DNA from: Geobacteraceae bacterium GWC2_55_20
GTDB lineage: Bacteria > Desulfobacterota > Desulfuromonadia > Geobacterales > Pseudopelobacteraceae
DNA length: 64,000 bases
Assembly: GCA_001802125.1 (NCBI GenBank)
Contig: MGZK01000132.1
Span: 1 to 64,000 of the forward strand
Reading direction: 5' to 3'
Shown here piece by piece: positions 36,734 to 45,426 of the stretch. The stretch's first letter is position 1, and each line of letters starts with the position of its first letter. The translations under genes and the position numbers were made by a program. The notes beneath the pieces were generated by a model. The model was not told the DNA's origin. It worked only from the letters and a program-made list of their open reading frames with translations, and searched no databases.

Positions 36734-37739
36734 AATCGTGCTGGAAGCTCCGCTGACCATCAACTGGGCCATCAACAACAGCTGCAACTTCGCCTGTCGC
36801 CACTGTTACAGCAGAAATGACACCCACGACGAACTGCACCGCGACATGCTGTTTTCCTGCCTGGAAAAAGTTGCCAGCGCCGGCGTTCTATCGGTCAACT
36901 TCGGTGGAGGGGAACCGTTGATGCACCCGCATCTGCTGGAAATAGCCTCCTTCGCCAGGGGGTTGGGGCTGCGTGTTTCCATGAACAGCAACGGCTGGCT
37001 GATTGACGAACAGATGGCGGTTGCGCTGAAGACAGCCGGTTTCACCAAGGTCGGCATCAGCATCGACAGCCATCTGCCGGAAATCCACGACCGCTTCAGG
37101 GGCGTGCCCGGCAGCCATGCCCGTGCTACAGCTGCTCTCGGGCATCTGGCGGCGGCCGGCATCGCCACCTCGATCTCCACCGTGATCTGCCATATCAACA
37201 ACAATACCATCGAAGAGCTGGTTGATCTTGCGCTGCATAACGGGGCCGGACAGCTCAATTTTCACAACTTCAAATGTTCCGGACTGGGTCTTGCCAACAA
37301 GGACGAACTGGACCTGTCGCCGGAAGAGTGGAAGGTTTTCTATCGTGGCGCCCTGGCCGCAAAAGCGCGCGAGAAGGTGCTCGACATATCGCTGGATGAT
37401 CCGATCATCGCGCTGCTGGGAGCCAGGGACACCGCCAGCATGGTCAAGGGGAGCGTCTGCGGGAAGCTGTCGCTGAACATCAAGTCCAACGGCGACATGA
37501 CCCCCTGCGGCTTCATTCCGGTGGTAATCGGGAATATCGCCAGGGACGACCTGCGCACGGTCTGGCGCGAGTCAGCCGTACTGGACAAGATGCGCAACAA
37601 GAAACCAACCGGAAAATGCTCCGGCTGCAGCAAATACGAAGATTGTCTCGGCGGCTGCACCGCCCGGGCCCTGGCCCTGACCGGTGACATGAACAGCCCT
37701 GACCCGCATTGCTGGGGCAGCGATGAATCTTCAAACTGA
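36723..37739 (+). CDS. Radical SAM/SPASM domain protein (GeoRSP-type)
   Basis: CNFACRHC (CX3CX2C); SPASM CGFIPV...CSGCSKYEDCLGGCTARA. Confidence 0.92.
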   Translation: MQNEIVLEAPLTINWAINNSCNFACRHCYSRNDTHDELHRDMLFSCLEKVASAGVLSVNFGGGEPLMHPHLLEIASFARGLGLRVSMNSNGWLIDEQMAVALKTAGFTKVGISIDSHLPEIHDRFRGVPGSHARATAALGHLAAAGIATSISTVICHINNNTIEELVDLALHNGAGQLNFHNFKCSGLGLANKDELDLSPEEWKVFYRGALAAKAREKVLDISLDDPIIALLGARDTASMVKGSVCGKLSLNIKSNGDMTPCGFIPVVIGNIARDDLRTVWRESAVLDKMRNKKPTGKCSGCSKYEDCLGGCTARALALTGDMNSPDPHCWGSDESSN

Positions 37740-37776
37740 AACCGTACGGCTGGTCGTTTTGATCAAAGGCGTTTGA

Positions 37777-38664
37777 ATGGAACTGGCAACACCCATAACC
37801 ATCTACTGGGACCTTCCGGCTGATTCACCGGACGACGGACTGCTGCAACGGATCTGCTCCGATATTTCGGATTGCCGTCCGCTCATGCTTCAGATGTACC
37901 ATGACGCCGGTTCCCTCCAGCCGGGTGATGCACTCTCGCTTGTGCTGGAACAGTTCCGGGGTTCCCGGATTGCCGTAACCCTCACGGTTCCGGCCGTTGC
38001 CTTTGAAAGCGCGCCTCAATGCTGTCCGGAGGGTATGCAGCTCAAGGAGCTGTTAGTATCCGGCAACCGCCTGGAAGGACTTGCCGAAGCTATTCACAAC
38101 GCAAACTCATATTCCGGCATCATGCCCGGAGTATCATTTTCGGTTACCCGCGAAAACTGGCGCCAGCTCCCCGAGCTGGTCCAACTCTGCAGAAATGAGG
38201 GCATCGGCCGTCTGGTTCTTCCGATGCAGCGGCTGTACAACATCGAAACGCCATTCATGATAACCGCGGCGGAGCAGCATCAACTGGCGGCAGCCCTGTC
38301 AGATGCGGGCGGGGTCGGGGATTTGAATCTTACCATCCACGATCCTTTCCTCTGGCGGGCCTTCAACCCTGGAATCCCGTTTCCACAGGCAGGCTGCCAG
38401 GCGGCCAACACGATGATCGCCATAGCCCCGGACGGCGGCGTGTATCCATGCCCGACTCTGCCGGTCAGGCTGGGAAACATCGGCCAGCGTTCGCTGAAAG
38501 AGATCATCTGCTCCGCGGAGAAAAAGGAATTCCGCCGCAGGCTGCTCACAGCTCCTGCCGGCTGCCGCGATTGCTCGGAAGTATCCGTTTGCCGGGGCGG
38601 CTGCAGAGGCAGGGGGCTGGTGCTTGAGGGTTCCCTGGATGGAATCGATCCGGTCTGCAGATGA
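37777..38664 (+). CDS. SPASM-domain protein lacking the radical SAM CX3CX2C motif (GeoRSP-type)
   Basis: C-terminal PDGGVYPCPTLPVRLGNIG...CRDCSEVSVCRGGCRGRG; no CX3CX2C in N-terminal half. Confidence 0.88.
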   Translation: MELATPITIYWDLPADSPDDGLLQRICSDISDCRPLMLQMYHDAGSLQPGDALSLVLEQFRGSRIAVTLTVPAVAFESAPQCCPEGMQLKELLVSGNRLEGLAEAIHNANSYSGIMPGVSFSVTRENWRQLPELVQLCRNEGIGRLVLPMQRLYNIETPFMITAAEQHQLAAALSDAGGVGDLNLTIHDPFLWRAFNPGIPFPQAGCQAANTMIAIAPDGGVYPCPTLPVRLGNIGQRSLKEIICSAEKKEFRRRLLTAPAGCRDCSEVSVCRGGCRGRGLVLEGSLDGIDPVCR

Positions 38665-38681
38665 GCATGCAAGGGATAGCA

Positions 38682-39221
38682 ATGAAATACTCCGAAATAA
38701 TCGAATTTCACGGTCACACCTGCCCGGGCCTGGTGATCGGCTATCGCATGTCGCTGGCGGCCATGGCGGCTCTGGGAGTCACCCGCTCCGGTGACGAGGA
38801 GCTAGTCGCGATCGTCGAAAACGACGCCTGCGGGGTCGATGCGCTGCAGTGCGTTACCGGATGCACCTTCGGCAAGGGCAACCTGCTGTTCCGTGATTTC
38901 GGCAAGAGCGTGTACACGCTTTATTCGCGCACCTCAGCCAGGGGGGTGCGGGTCGCCTACCACGGGCGGGGATTGCCCCCCGGCCTGCGCGAGGACAAGC
39001 CGGCCTTGATCAGCTATTTGCAGGATTGCCCGGACGATGCGATCCTGAGCGTTACGGAAACTCACTCGGAGCCGCCCGGAACGGCCAGAATCCGCAATTC
39101 AGTCCCCTGCCGGATTTGCGGCGAATCCGTAATGGACACCAGGTTGCGCGAGCTGGACGGGCAAGCGGTCTGCATCCCCTGCGCCGAAGCCGATATCCAT
39201 CATTCCAATGAATCCATCTGA
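38682..39221 (+). CDS. FmdE-family protein with C-terminal zinc-finger-like motif
   Basis: IIEFHGHTCPGLVIGYRMSLAAMAALG, ENDACGVDALQCVTGCTFGKGNL; C-terminal CRICG...CIPC. Confidence 0.92.
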   Translation: MKYSEIIEFHGHTCPGLVIGYRMSLAAMAALGVTRSGDEELVAIVENDACGVDALQCVTGCTFGKGNLLFRDFGKSVYTLYSRTSARGVRVAYHGRGLPPGLREDKPALISYLQDCPDDAILSVTETHSEPPGTARIRNSVPCRICGESVMDTRLRELDGQAVCIPCAEADIHHSNESI

Positions 39222-39235
39222 AACAGGAAACCGCA

Positions 39236-40141
39236 ATGACTACAAATCGAATTTTCCATCTGTTACTGATATTCACGCTGCTGTTGACGGTGGCGGGCTG
39301 TAAAAGCGAAGGCAAGCGGCAGGTGGTAAAAATCGGCTACATGCTCTGCAACAGCGAAAAGGAGACAACCGAGCGTTTTCTGCCCCTGACCCGCTACCTG
39401 TCGGACAAGACCGGGGTGGACTTCGAGATGGTGCCGGTCGATACAAACGATTTTGACAAGCGTTTCAAGAACGGCGAATTCACCTTTACCCACACCAACT
39501 CGATCCTGTACGTGATCCTGCGTGAACACCACGGAGTAGAACTGGTGGCTTCGGAAAAGCGCGGCAAGTTCGGATCCCGCACCGCCGGGACGATCATCGC
39601 CCGCAAGGGGAGCGGCATTGAAAAGCTGGCTGACATCAAGGGCAAGCGCATGGCTTTCGGCCCGATGCTCGCGCCGACCGGCTATCTGGCGGAATACGAC
39701 CTGATGCTGGCCGCCGGCATCAACCCGGAGAACGACCTTGGCCACTACACGATTCCATCCGGTTCCTTCAAGCATGAAAAGCTCATCTACGGGGTTCTGT
39801 ACGGCCAGTACGATGTGGCCGCCGCGCCGATCCTGGACATAGAGAACATGACCCGCGAAGGCAAGATCGCCGCCGATGACCTGGTGATACTTGCCCAGAG
39901 CGTTCCGATTCCCTACTGCACCTTTGCCACGGCCAAAGGCACCGATCCGGCACTGGTCAAGAAGGTCAAGGACGCCCTGATGTCGCTTAAACCGTCCGAC
40001 ACCGCCGAGGTGGACGGTGAACGGCTGAAAGTGTTGAAAGCGGCCTGGATTGACGGCTACGAGGAGCTGCTCGACAGCGACTTCAACCCGATCCGCGAAA
40101 TGGCCAAACGGGTCAACATGCCGCCTTATCAGAAGTATTAG
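39236..40141 (+). CDS. PhnD-like phosphate/phosphonate-type substrate-binding lipoprotein
   Basis: Lipobox TVAGC; KIGYMLCNSEKETTERFLPLTRYLSDKTGVDFEMVPVD...GKRMAFGPMLAPTGYL. Confidence 0.88.
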   Translation: MTTNRIFHLLLIFTLLLTVAGCKSEGKRQVVKIGYMLCNSEKETTERFLPLTRYLSDKTGVDFEMVPVDTNDFDKRFKNGEFTFTHTNSILYVILREHHGVELVASEKRGKFGSRTAGTIIARKGSGIEKLADIKGKRMAFGPMLAPTGYLAEYDLMLAAGINPENDLGHYTIPSGSFKHEKLIYGVLYGQYDVAAAPILDIENMTREGKIAADDLVILAQSVPIPYCTFATAKGTDPALVKKVKDALMSLKPSDTAEVDGERLKVLKAAWIDGYEELLDSDFNPIREMAKRVNMPPYQKY

Positions 40142-40173
40142 TTCTTCCCAGCCTTTGCGAAACCGGACGATTA

Positions 40174-40716
40174 ATGTTCAAGGACCGATTTGATAAAATT
40201 TGCTGGGCGCTTCTGACTGCGGCAGTTGCGACGCTGGTGGCGATGCTGCTTGCAGGTGGAGGCAAAACTGACGGGAAACCGGCCAGCGGACTCGGCAAGG
40301 CGTTGGAACGTGACATGGCCTATCGTGCCCGGGTCGAACTGATCACCAGGCTCTACGGACCGGTAGAGGCGCTGCAAAAGGCCGGCAAGCGCCAGGAGGC
40401 CCTGCTGAGGCTGGACGAGCTGATCAGGAATTATCCGGGCGAAGCTCACGGACATATCCTGCAGGGGCAGATCCTGTTCGAGATGGGGGCTCTGGATGAG
40501 GCCATATCCTCTTTTTACGAAGGGATCAAGCTGAACGGCGATTACGTGGACAACAAGAGCCCGCTCTCCCGAAGGGCGGAGATACAGCGCCTGGTGGACG
40601 AGGGAACCAGGAGCATCAGCGCACGGGCCGGAGCAAATCCGGACAACAGGAGCATTGCCGCTTCCATGCGAAAGATCAATTATTTAAAGAGCCGCCTTGC
40701 CGGAGGATGTGAATAG
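40174..40716 (+). CDS. Membrane-anchored TPR protein
   Basis: N-terminal TM; GKRQEALLRLDELIRNYPGEAHGHILQGQILFEMGALDEAISSFYEGIKL. Confidence 0.75.
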   Translation: MFKDRFDKICWALLTAAVATLVAMLLAGGGKTDGKPASGLGKALERDMAYRARVELITRLYGPVEALQKAGKRQEALLRLDELIRNYPGEAHGHILQGQILFEMGALDEAISSFYEGIKLNGDYVDNKSPLSRRAEIQRLVDEGTRSISARAGANPDNRSIAASMRKINYLKSRLAGGCE

Positions 40717-41778
40717 ATGCTGCGCAGCAGGGATTTCTGGACCGTGGTGTTTGTAGGCGGGCTGCTGGGAGGCCTGGGGGTGATGCTGTCCGTGCTGGGC
40801 AACCCGGAAAACTCCGGCATCTGCGTCTCCTGCTTCATCGAGAACAGCGCCGGCGCACTGGGACTCCACGACAATGTCAACATGCAGTACCTGCGGCCGG
40901 AGCTGCTGGGCTTCGTGCTCGGTTCAACCGCCAGCGCCATGTTTTTCCGCGAGTTTCGCTCCAGGGGGGGCAGCGCCCCGCTGTCACGCCTGTTTCTGGG
41001 CATATTCATGATTTTCGGGTGCGCCGTATTCATCGGCTGCCCGATCAAGCTGTTCCTGAGGCTATCCGCCGGAGACCTGACCGCCGTCGCCGGTGTGCTG
41101 GGACTCCTGGCCGGTGTCTGGGCCGGGCTAAAAGGGCTGTCCAACGGCGTGGAACTGGCAACACCAAAAGCGGACTCCGGGAGCGGTGGACAGCTGATAC
41201 CGGCGCTGTTCCTGCTGCTGCTGGTATTTTTCATTGCGCGCCCCGGATTTCTGCTCTTCTCCAGCAAGGGAAGCGCGACACAGCACGCCCCCTGGCTGAT
41301 CGCACTGGCGGCGGGCACCCTGCTCGGTGTACTGGCGCAGCGCAGCCGTTTCTGCATCACCGGCAGCATTCGCGACACATTCCTGATGGGTTTCAGGATA
41401 GCCGCCGCCTGGGGGCTTCTGGCCTTTGTCACGGCGGCGTTGGTGCTGAGTGTGGCGACCGGTAGATTCAATGCCGGATTGTACGGACAACCGGGAGCTC
41501 ACCTGGAGTACATCTGGAGCTTCCTCGGCATGGGTCTGGTCGGCTGGATCTCGGTCATAATCGGCGGCTGCCCCTTCCGCCAGCTGATCAAGGCCGGAGA
41601 GGGTGACGCGGACGCAGGCCTGGTGGTGGTCGGAATGTTCATCGGCGGCGCATTGGCGCAGTCCTGGGGTATTGCCGCAACGGCTGACGGTGTTTCCCTG
41701 TACGGCAAGGTATCGATTCTGATCGGATTTATTCTGGTCGCCACCGCCAGTCTTTTTTTCCGGCAACGGCAAAGCTGA
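40717..41778 (+). CDS. YedE/YeeE-family transporter (putative selenium-associated)
   Basis: Multi-TM; RSRFCITGSIRDTFLMG, GGCPFRQLIKAGEGDADAGLVVVGMFIGGALAQSWGIAATADG. Confidence 0.88.
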   Translation: MLRSRDFWTVVFVGGLLGGLGVMLSVLGNPENSGICVSCFIENSAGALGLHDNVNMQYLRPELLGFVLGSTASAMFFREFRSRGGSAPLSRLFLGIFMIFGCAVFIGCPIKLFLRLSAGDLTAVAGVLGLLAGVWAGLKGLSNGVELATPKADSGSGGQLIPALFLLLLVFFIARPGFLLFSSKGSATQHAPWLIALAAGTLLGVLAQRSRFCITGSIRDTFLMGFRIAAAWGLLAFVTAALVLSVATGRFNAGLYGQPGAHLEYIWSFLGMGLVGWISVIIGGCPFRQLIKAGEGDADAGLVVVGMFIGGALAQSWGIAATADGVSLYGKVSILIGFILVATASLFFRQRQS

Positions 41779-41817
41779 CTCGCAACAACCATTTTATTTC
41801 GACAGGTATTGAACACA

Positions 41818-42297
41818 ATGAAACGATTCGCGCTATTGATTGCCTTCTCAGTATGCCTGCTGACCGCCTGCAACGCCGACAAGCAGCAGGGGCAGGTTGA
41901 TTCAAGCGGCAAAATCAGCATCCCGGCACCGGCCAGACCGGAACCGGCGGTTGACACCAGGACCGTCTCGGGCCTGCAGATCAAGGACCTCAAGGTCGGC
42001 AGCGGTCCCAAGCCGTTTCCGGGGAAACGGGTCAAAATCCACTATATCGCGATGACCGAAGATCGTACCGTCTTTGACAGCACGCGTGACAAGGGCAACC
42101 CGGCCGTGATCAGCCTGGGAACCGGCAGTGTCATCAAGGGGTGGGAAGAGGGGATTTCCGGCATGCGGGTCGGCGGTAAACGCCAGCTGACCGTGCCGGC
42201 CGAGCTGGCGGCGCCGGCTACGTCCGCTGTGCCGTTTTCGATGCCTGCCGGAAAAACGCTGATATTCATCATCGATCTGCTGGACATTGAAATATGA
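41818..42297 (+). CDS. FKBP-type peptidyl-prolyl isomerase lipoprotein
   Basis: Lipobox LLTAC; KVGSGPKPFPGKRVKIHYIAMTEDRTVFDSTRDKGNP...GWEEGISGMRVGGKRQLTVP. Confidence 0.92.
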   Translation: MKRFALLIAFSVCLLTACNADKQQGQVDSSGKISIPAPARPEPAVDTRTVSGLQIKDLKVGSGPKPFPGKRVKIHYIAMTEDRTVFDSTRDKGNPAVISLGTGSVIKGWEEGISGMRVGGKRQLTVPAELAAPATSAVPFSMPAGKTLIFIIDLLDIEI

Positions 42298-42333
42298 TCC
42301 GCAAGGCTATATAAGAAATTCACACTACTTTCA

Positions 42334-42792
42334 ATGGAGACATACCGTATGCAATCTCGATCTTCTATCGGCAAAATCCTGATGACGTGTCTGGCAATTT
42401 CAATGCTTTCGCTTCTCTGCGGCTTCAAGTCTGCTCCCGCCACACGCACGACACCGGCACAGTACACAGAACTGGGAAATGTGCTGACCTCCAGCGGCGA
42501 CTTTGCCGGTGCGGAAAAAATGTTCAATTTTGCATTGGAGCGTGACCAAAACTACATTCCGGCATATATGGGAAAATCATTGCTGTACAGCAAACAGGGA
42601 AACCGGGATAAAGCGGTTGAAGAATACGACAAGATCATTGCGATAGAGCCCGGCAACTCGGATGCCTATGTCAGCAAAGGGCTGTTGTATCTCAATATGA
42701 GCAAAAGAGAGCTTGCCGCAAAAAATTTCACCAAAGCCTGCGAAATGGGTAACCAGAGCGGCTGCATTTTCATAAAAGAGATGAATGAATAA
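42334..42792 (+). CDS. Exported TPR protein
   Basis: Signal peptide; TPR repeats AQYTELGNVLTSSGDFAGAEKMFNFALERDQNYIPAYMGKSLLYSKQGNRDKAVEEYDKIIAIEPGN. Confidence 0.85.
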   Translation: METYRMQSRSSIGKILMTCLAISMLSLLCGFKSAPATRTTPAQYTELGNVLTSSGDFAGAEKMFNFALERDQNYIPAYMGKSLLYSKQGNRDKAVEEYDKIIAIEPGNSDAYVSKGLLYLNMSKRELAAKNFTKACEMGNQSGCIFIKEMNE

Positions 42793-42817
42793 ACATCAGA
42801 ACCGGCAACGCACGGCA

Positions 42818-43978
42818 TTAATTCAAGGATCGTGTTGGATTGATTATGCTAAGGTAAAATGATGAAAAAATGATTTGTATTCCCAGAAGCATTATAAAGA
42901 TTGATGCTATGGCCGCTTTGGTCAGCGGGACATTAACCTGCGGCTGCCACATAGCATAATTTATGATGTTCCAGATTACCGAAGACAACGCAATTAATCC
43001 GGCAAACAAAATAGCGCCACCTGTAATCAAACCCCGCTCAAGTGTAAAACTGTTGCGCAGAAACCTGCAGATTGCATCTTCCTCTACCATCCCCTGGCCA
43101 GCCTGATATAACAGAGCGAAAACCCCGAACAGCGCCACCTGAGTTCCCATGAGCAGCAGGGCATTGGCAAGCACAAGTGTCGATAATCCGAATGGAATTC
43201 CAAACGGGGTGGAGTTCAAAAAGCATAGACCGAGAAAAAACATTCCGATCGTGAACAACAACAACCCTGGATATAAAAAAAGATATTTGGGACAAAAATA
43301 CAGCATGAACCGGAGATGACGCCAGCCATCGCTGAATGAACGCAAATGCGGTGTACGCTCGACAGGCGACGGATACAGGTTGATCGGTATTTCCCTGATG
43401 ACAAGCCTGTTGATTGCAGCCTTGACGATCATCTCCGAAGCAAACTCCATACCCTTGCTGCCTAAATTTAGTTTCAGCACGGCTTCCCTGGTAAACCCTC
43501 TCATACCGCAGTTAACGTCAGTTATTGTCGTCTTGAAGAACCGATTGATGATCGTGGTAAGCAGAGGAGTTCCAAAATAACGATGCAGCCATGGCATCGC
43601 TCCCGGAAAGATAACCCCGCGCATACGGCTCCCCATAACAAAATCACTACCTGATCGCAGCAGACTGACAAAGTCAACGATTGAAGAAAAATCATAGGTA
43701 CCGTCAGCATCACCCATGACTATATACGTGCCGCACGCCTCCTCGAAACCTTTTTTCAGGGCACTGCCATATCCTCTGACATCCTGATGCACAACGCGGG
43801 CACCTGCACTGGTTGCCACCTCGGCTGAGCGATCCTGAGATCCGTTGTCAACCACCAGCACCTCGCCTTTGATGGCAAGATCATGCAACGCCTTCCGCGC
43901 TTTTTCGACACAAATCGCGATAGTGCGCTCTTCATTCAAGCAGGGAATAACAATGCTCAGTTCGAGTGTGTCACTCAC
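42818..43978 (-). CDS. Glycosyltransferase family 2 (dolichyl-phosphate-glucose/mannose synthase-like) with C-terminal TMs
   Basis: LSIVIPCLNEERTIAICVEKA, GDADGTYDFSSI; GTG start with upstream AAGGAG (ORF track start 44023 less likely). Confidence 0.87.
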   Translation of the reverse strand: MSDTLELSIVIPCLNEERTIAICVEKARKALHDLAIKGEVLVVDNGSQDRSAEVATSAGARVVHQDVRGYGSALKKGFEEACGTYIVMGDADGTYDFSSIVDFVSLLRSGSDFVMGSRMRGVIFPGAMPWLHRYFGTPLLTTIINRFFKTTITDVNCGMRGFTREAVLKLNLGSKGMEFASEMIVKAAINRLVIREIPINLYPSPVERTPHLRSFSDGWRHLRFMLYFCPKYLFLYPGLLLFTIGMFFLGLCFLNSTPFGIPFGLSTLVLANALLLMGTQVALFGVFALLYQAGQGMVEEDAICRFLRNSFTLERGLITGGAILFAGLIALSSVIWNIINYAMWQPQVNVPLTKAAIASIFIMLLGIQIIFSSFYLSIINPTRSLN

Positions 43979-43991
43979 AACAACGTTCTCC

Positions 43992-45404
43992 TTATCTGTT
44001 TCTGATCCAGCCCCAAAAACCACGCAGCCTGGATATTTGAGAAAAAGATATTTTTTTCAAGGTGTTCAGAATGTAGAGGGGCCTGAAATAGAAGTTCCTG
44101 TAAGCCATTTGACGGTATCTGGTAACCTCATCAGCGGACATGCTGTCGGTGGTGACAATCGATCTTCCACCGAAATCAAACTGCGACCAAGTATCGGTTG
44201 TCACCCAGCCATGTTCACGGGCCATTGCACCAAATTCGGTTTTAGGGTACGGAACCGCGCAGTATGCCTGCATGAAGTCCAGCCCGAGCTCCTTCATAAA
44301 CGCAATAGTCTTTTCAGCTGTTGCAGCGGTTTCACCCGGCAGACCAAAGATAAAATGCCCCATGGTCTGAAGCCCAACTTTCTTGCACATCTCGACGGCC
44401 CGGACAATCTGCTCGACAGTCTGATTTTTCTTTGCTGCATCCAGCAACTCCTGACAACCACTTTCAATTCCCAGGCCAAGCAGATAGCAGCCGGCCGCCT
44501 TCATTTTCCGCAAGGTGGCCTCATCAATCGTATCGACACGGCTTGTTGCAGCCCAGTGGATGTCAAGCCCGCTTTCAATCAGCGCATCGCACAACTCTGC
44601 AACAAAGCGCTTATCGAAGCCGAATATTTCTTCCCAAAACAGAAACTCGGTAATGCCATACCTGTTTTTGCACTCCCTGACTTCTTCAACCAGGTAGGAG
44701 ACACTGTGCCTGCGAATCTTTTTCCCGTAATACGGCTCTACAATGCAGTAAATACAATGATAAGGACATCCTCTGGCTGAATTGATCAGCGTGAAAGCCT
44801 TGTTATTGTGGGGGAGTCGATAACGGTCGTTTTTCAGCAGATCCCGGGCCGGGTACGGCAATGAATCCAGATTCTTTATCAAAGGTCGGGGTACATTGAT
44901 CTGCACGTCACCATTGCAAAAGAAGCCAAGTCCTCTGATCGTGCTGAGATCAACGCAGCCCGACTTCAACGAAACCAGCAACTCCCTGAAGGTATCTTCC
45001 GGTTCTCCGATAGCCGCAAAATCAAGAAAGGGATAATGCACAAGCGCCTTCTCTTCCAACAGCGTGAAAAACAACCCTGTCGCGAAGATCTTGACTGCCG
45101 GCATCCTTTCCTTGATGCGACGGGCAACGTCCATATCATTATCAATCGACGGGAATCCGGTATTGATTACCAGCAGATCAGGAGAAAACACTGCCAGATC
45201 TGCCAGCAGTTCCTCCAGAGACATGCTTTCTACATTCCCGTCCAAAAGTTTCACATCACCGTATTCCCTGGCAAGAGCCCCCAGTACAGCAAGCGTCAAA
45301 GGCGGCCAGATAGTCGCCCAGGAGGAGGCTTTCTGCATACAGCGGCCTTCCCGGATAAACTGGGTTTTCCCCTGCAATGTGGGATTAAGAAGATACGTTT
45401 TCAT
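43992..45404 (-). CDS. B12-binding domain radical SAM protein
   Basis: MKTYLLNPTLQGKTQFIREGRC; radical SAM CPYHCIYC. Confidence 0.88.
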   Translation of the reverse strand: MKTYLLNPTLQGKTQFIREGRCMQKASSWATIWPPLTLAVLGALAREYGDVKLLDGNVESMSLEELLADLAVFSPDLLVINTGFPSIDNDMDVARRIKERMPAVKIFATGLFFTLLEEKALVHYPFLDFAAIGEPEDTFRELLVSLKSGCVDLSTIRGLGFFCNGDVQINVPRPLIKNLDSLPYPARDLLKNDRYRLPHNNKAFTLINSARGCPYHCIYCIVEPYYGKKIRRHSVSYLVEEVRECKNRYGITEFLFWEEIFGFDKRFVAELCDALIESGLDIHWAATSRVDTIDEATLRKMKAAGCYLLGLGIESGCQELLDAAKKNQTVEQIVRAVEMCKKVGLQTMGHFIFGLPGETAATAEKTIAFMKELGLDFMQAYCAVPYPKTEFGAMAREHGWVTTDTWSQFDFGGRSIVTTDSMSADEVTRYRQMAYRNFYFRPLYILNTLKKISFSQISRLRGFWGWIRNR

Positions 45405-45426
45405 ACAATCCTGTAATCGAAACAGT

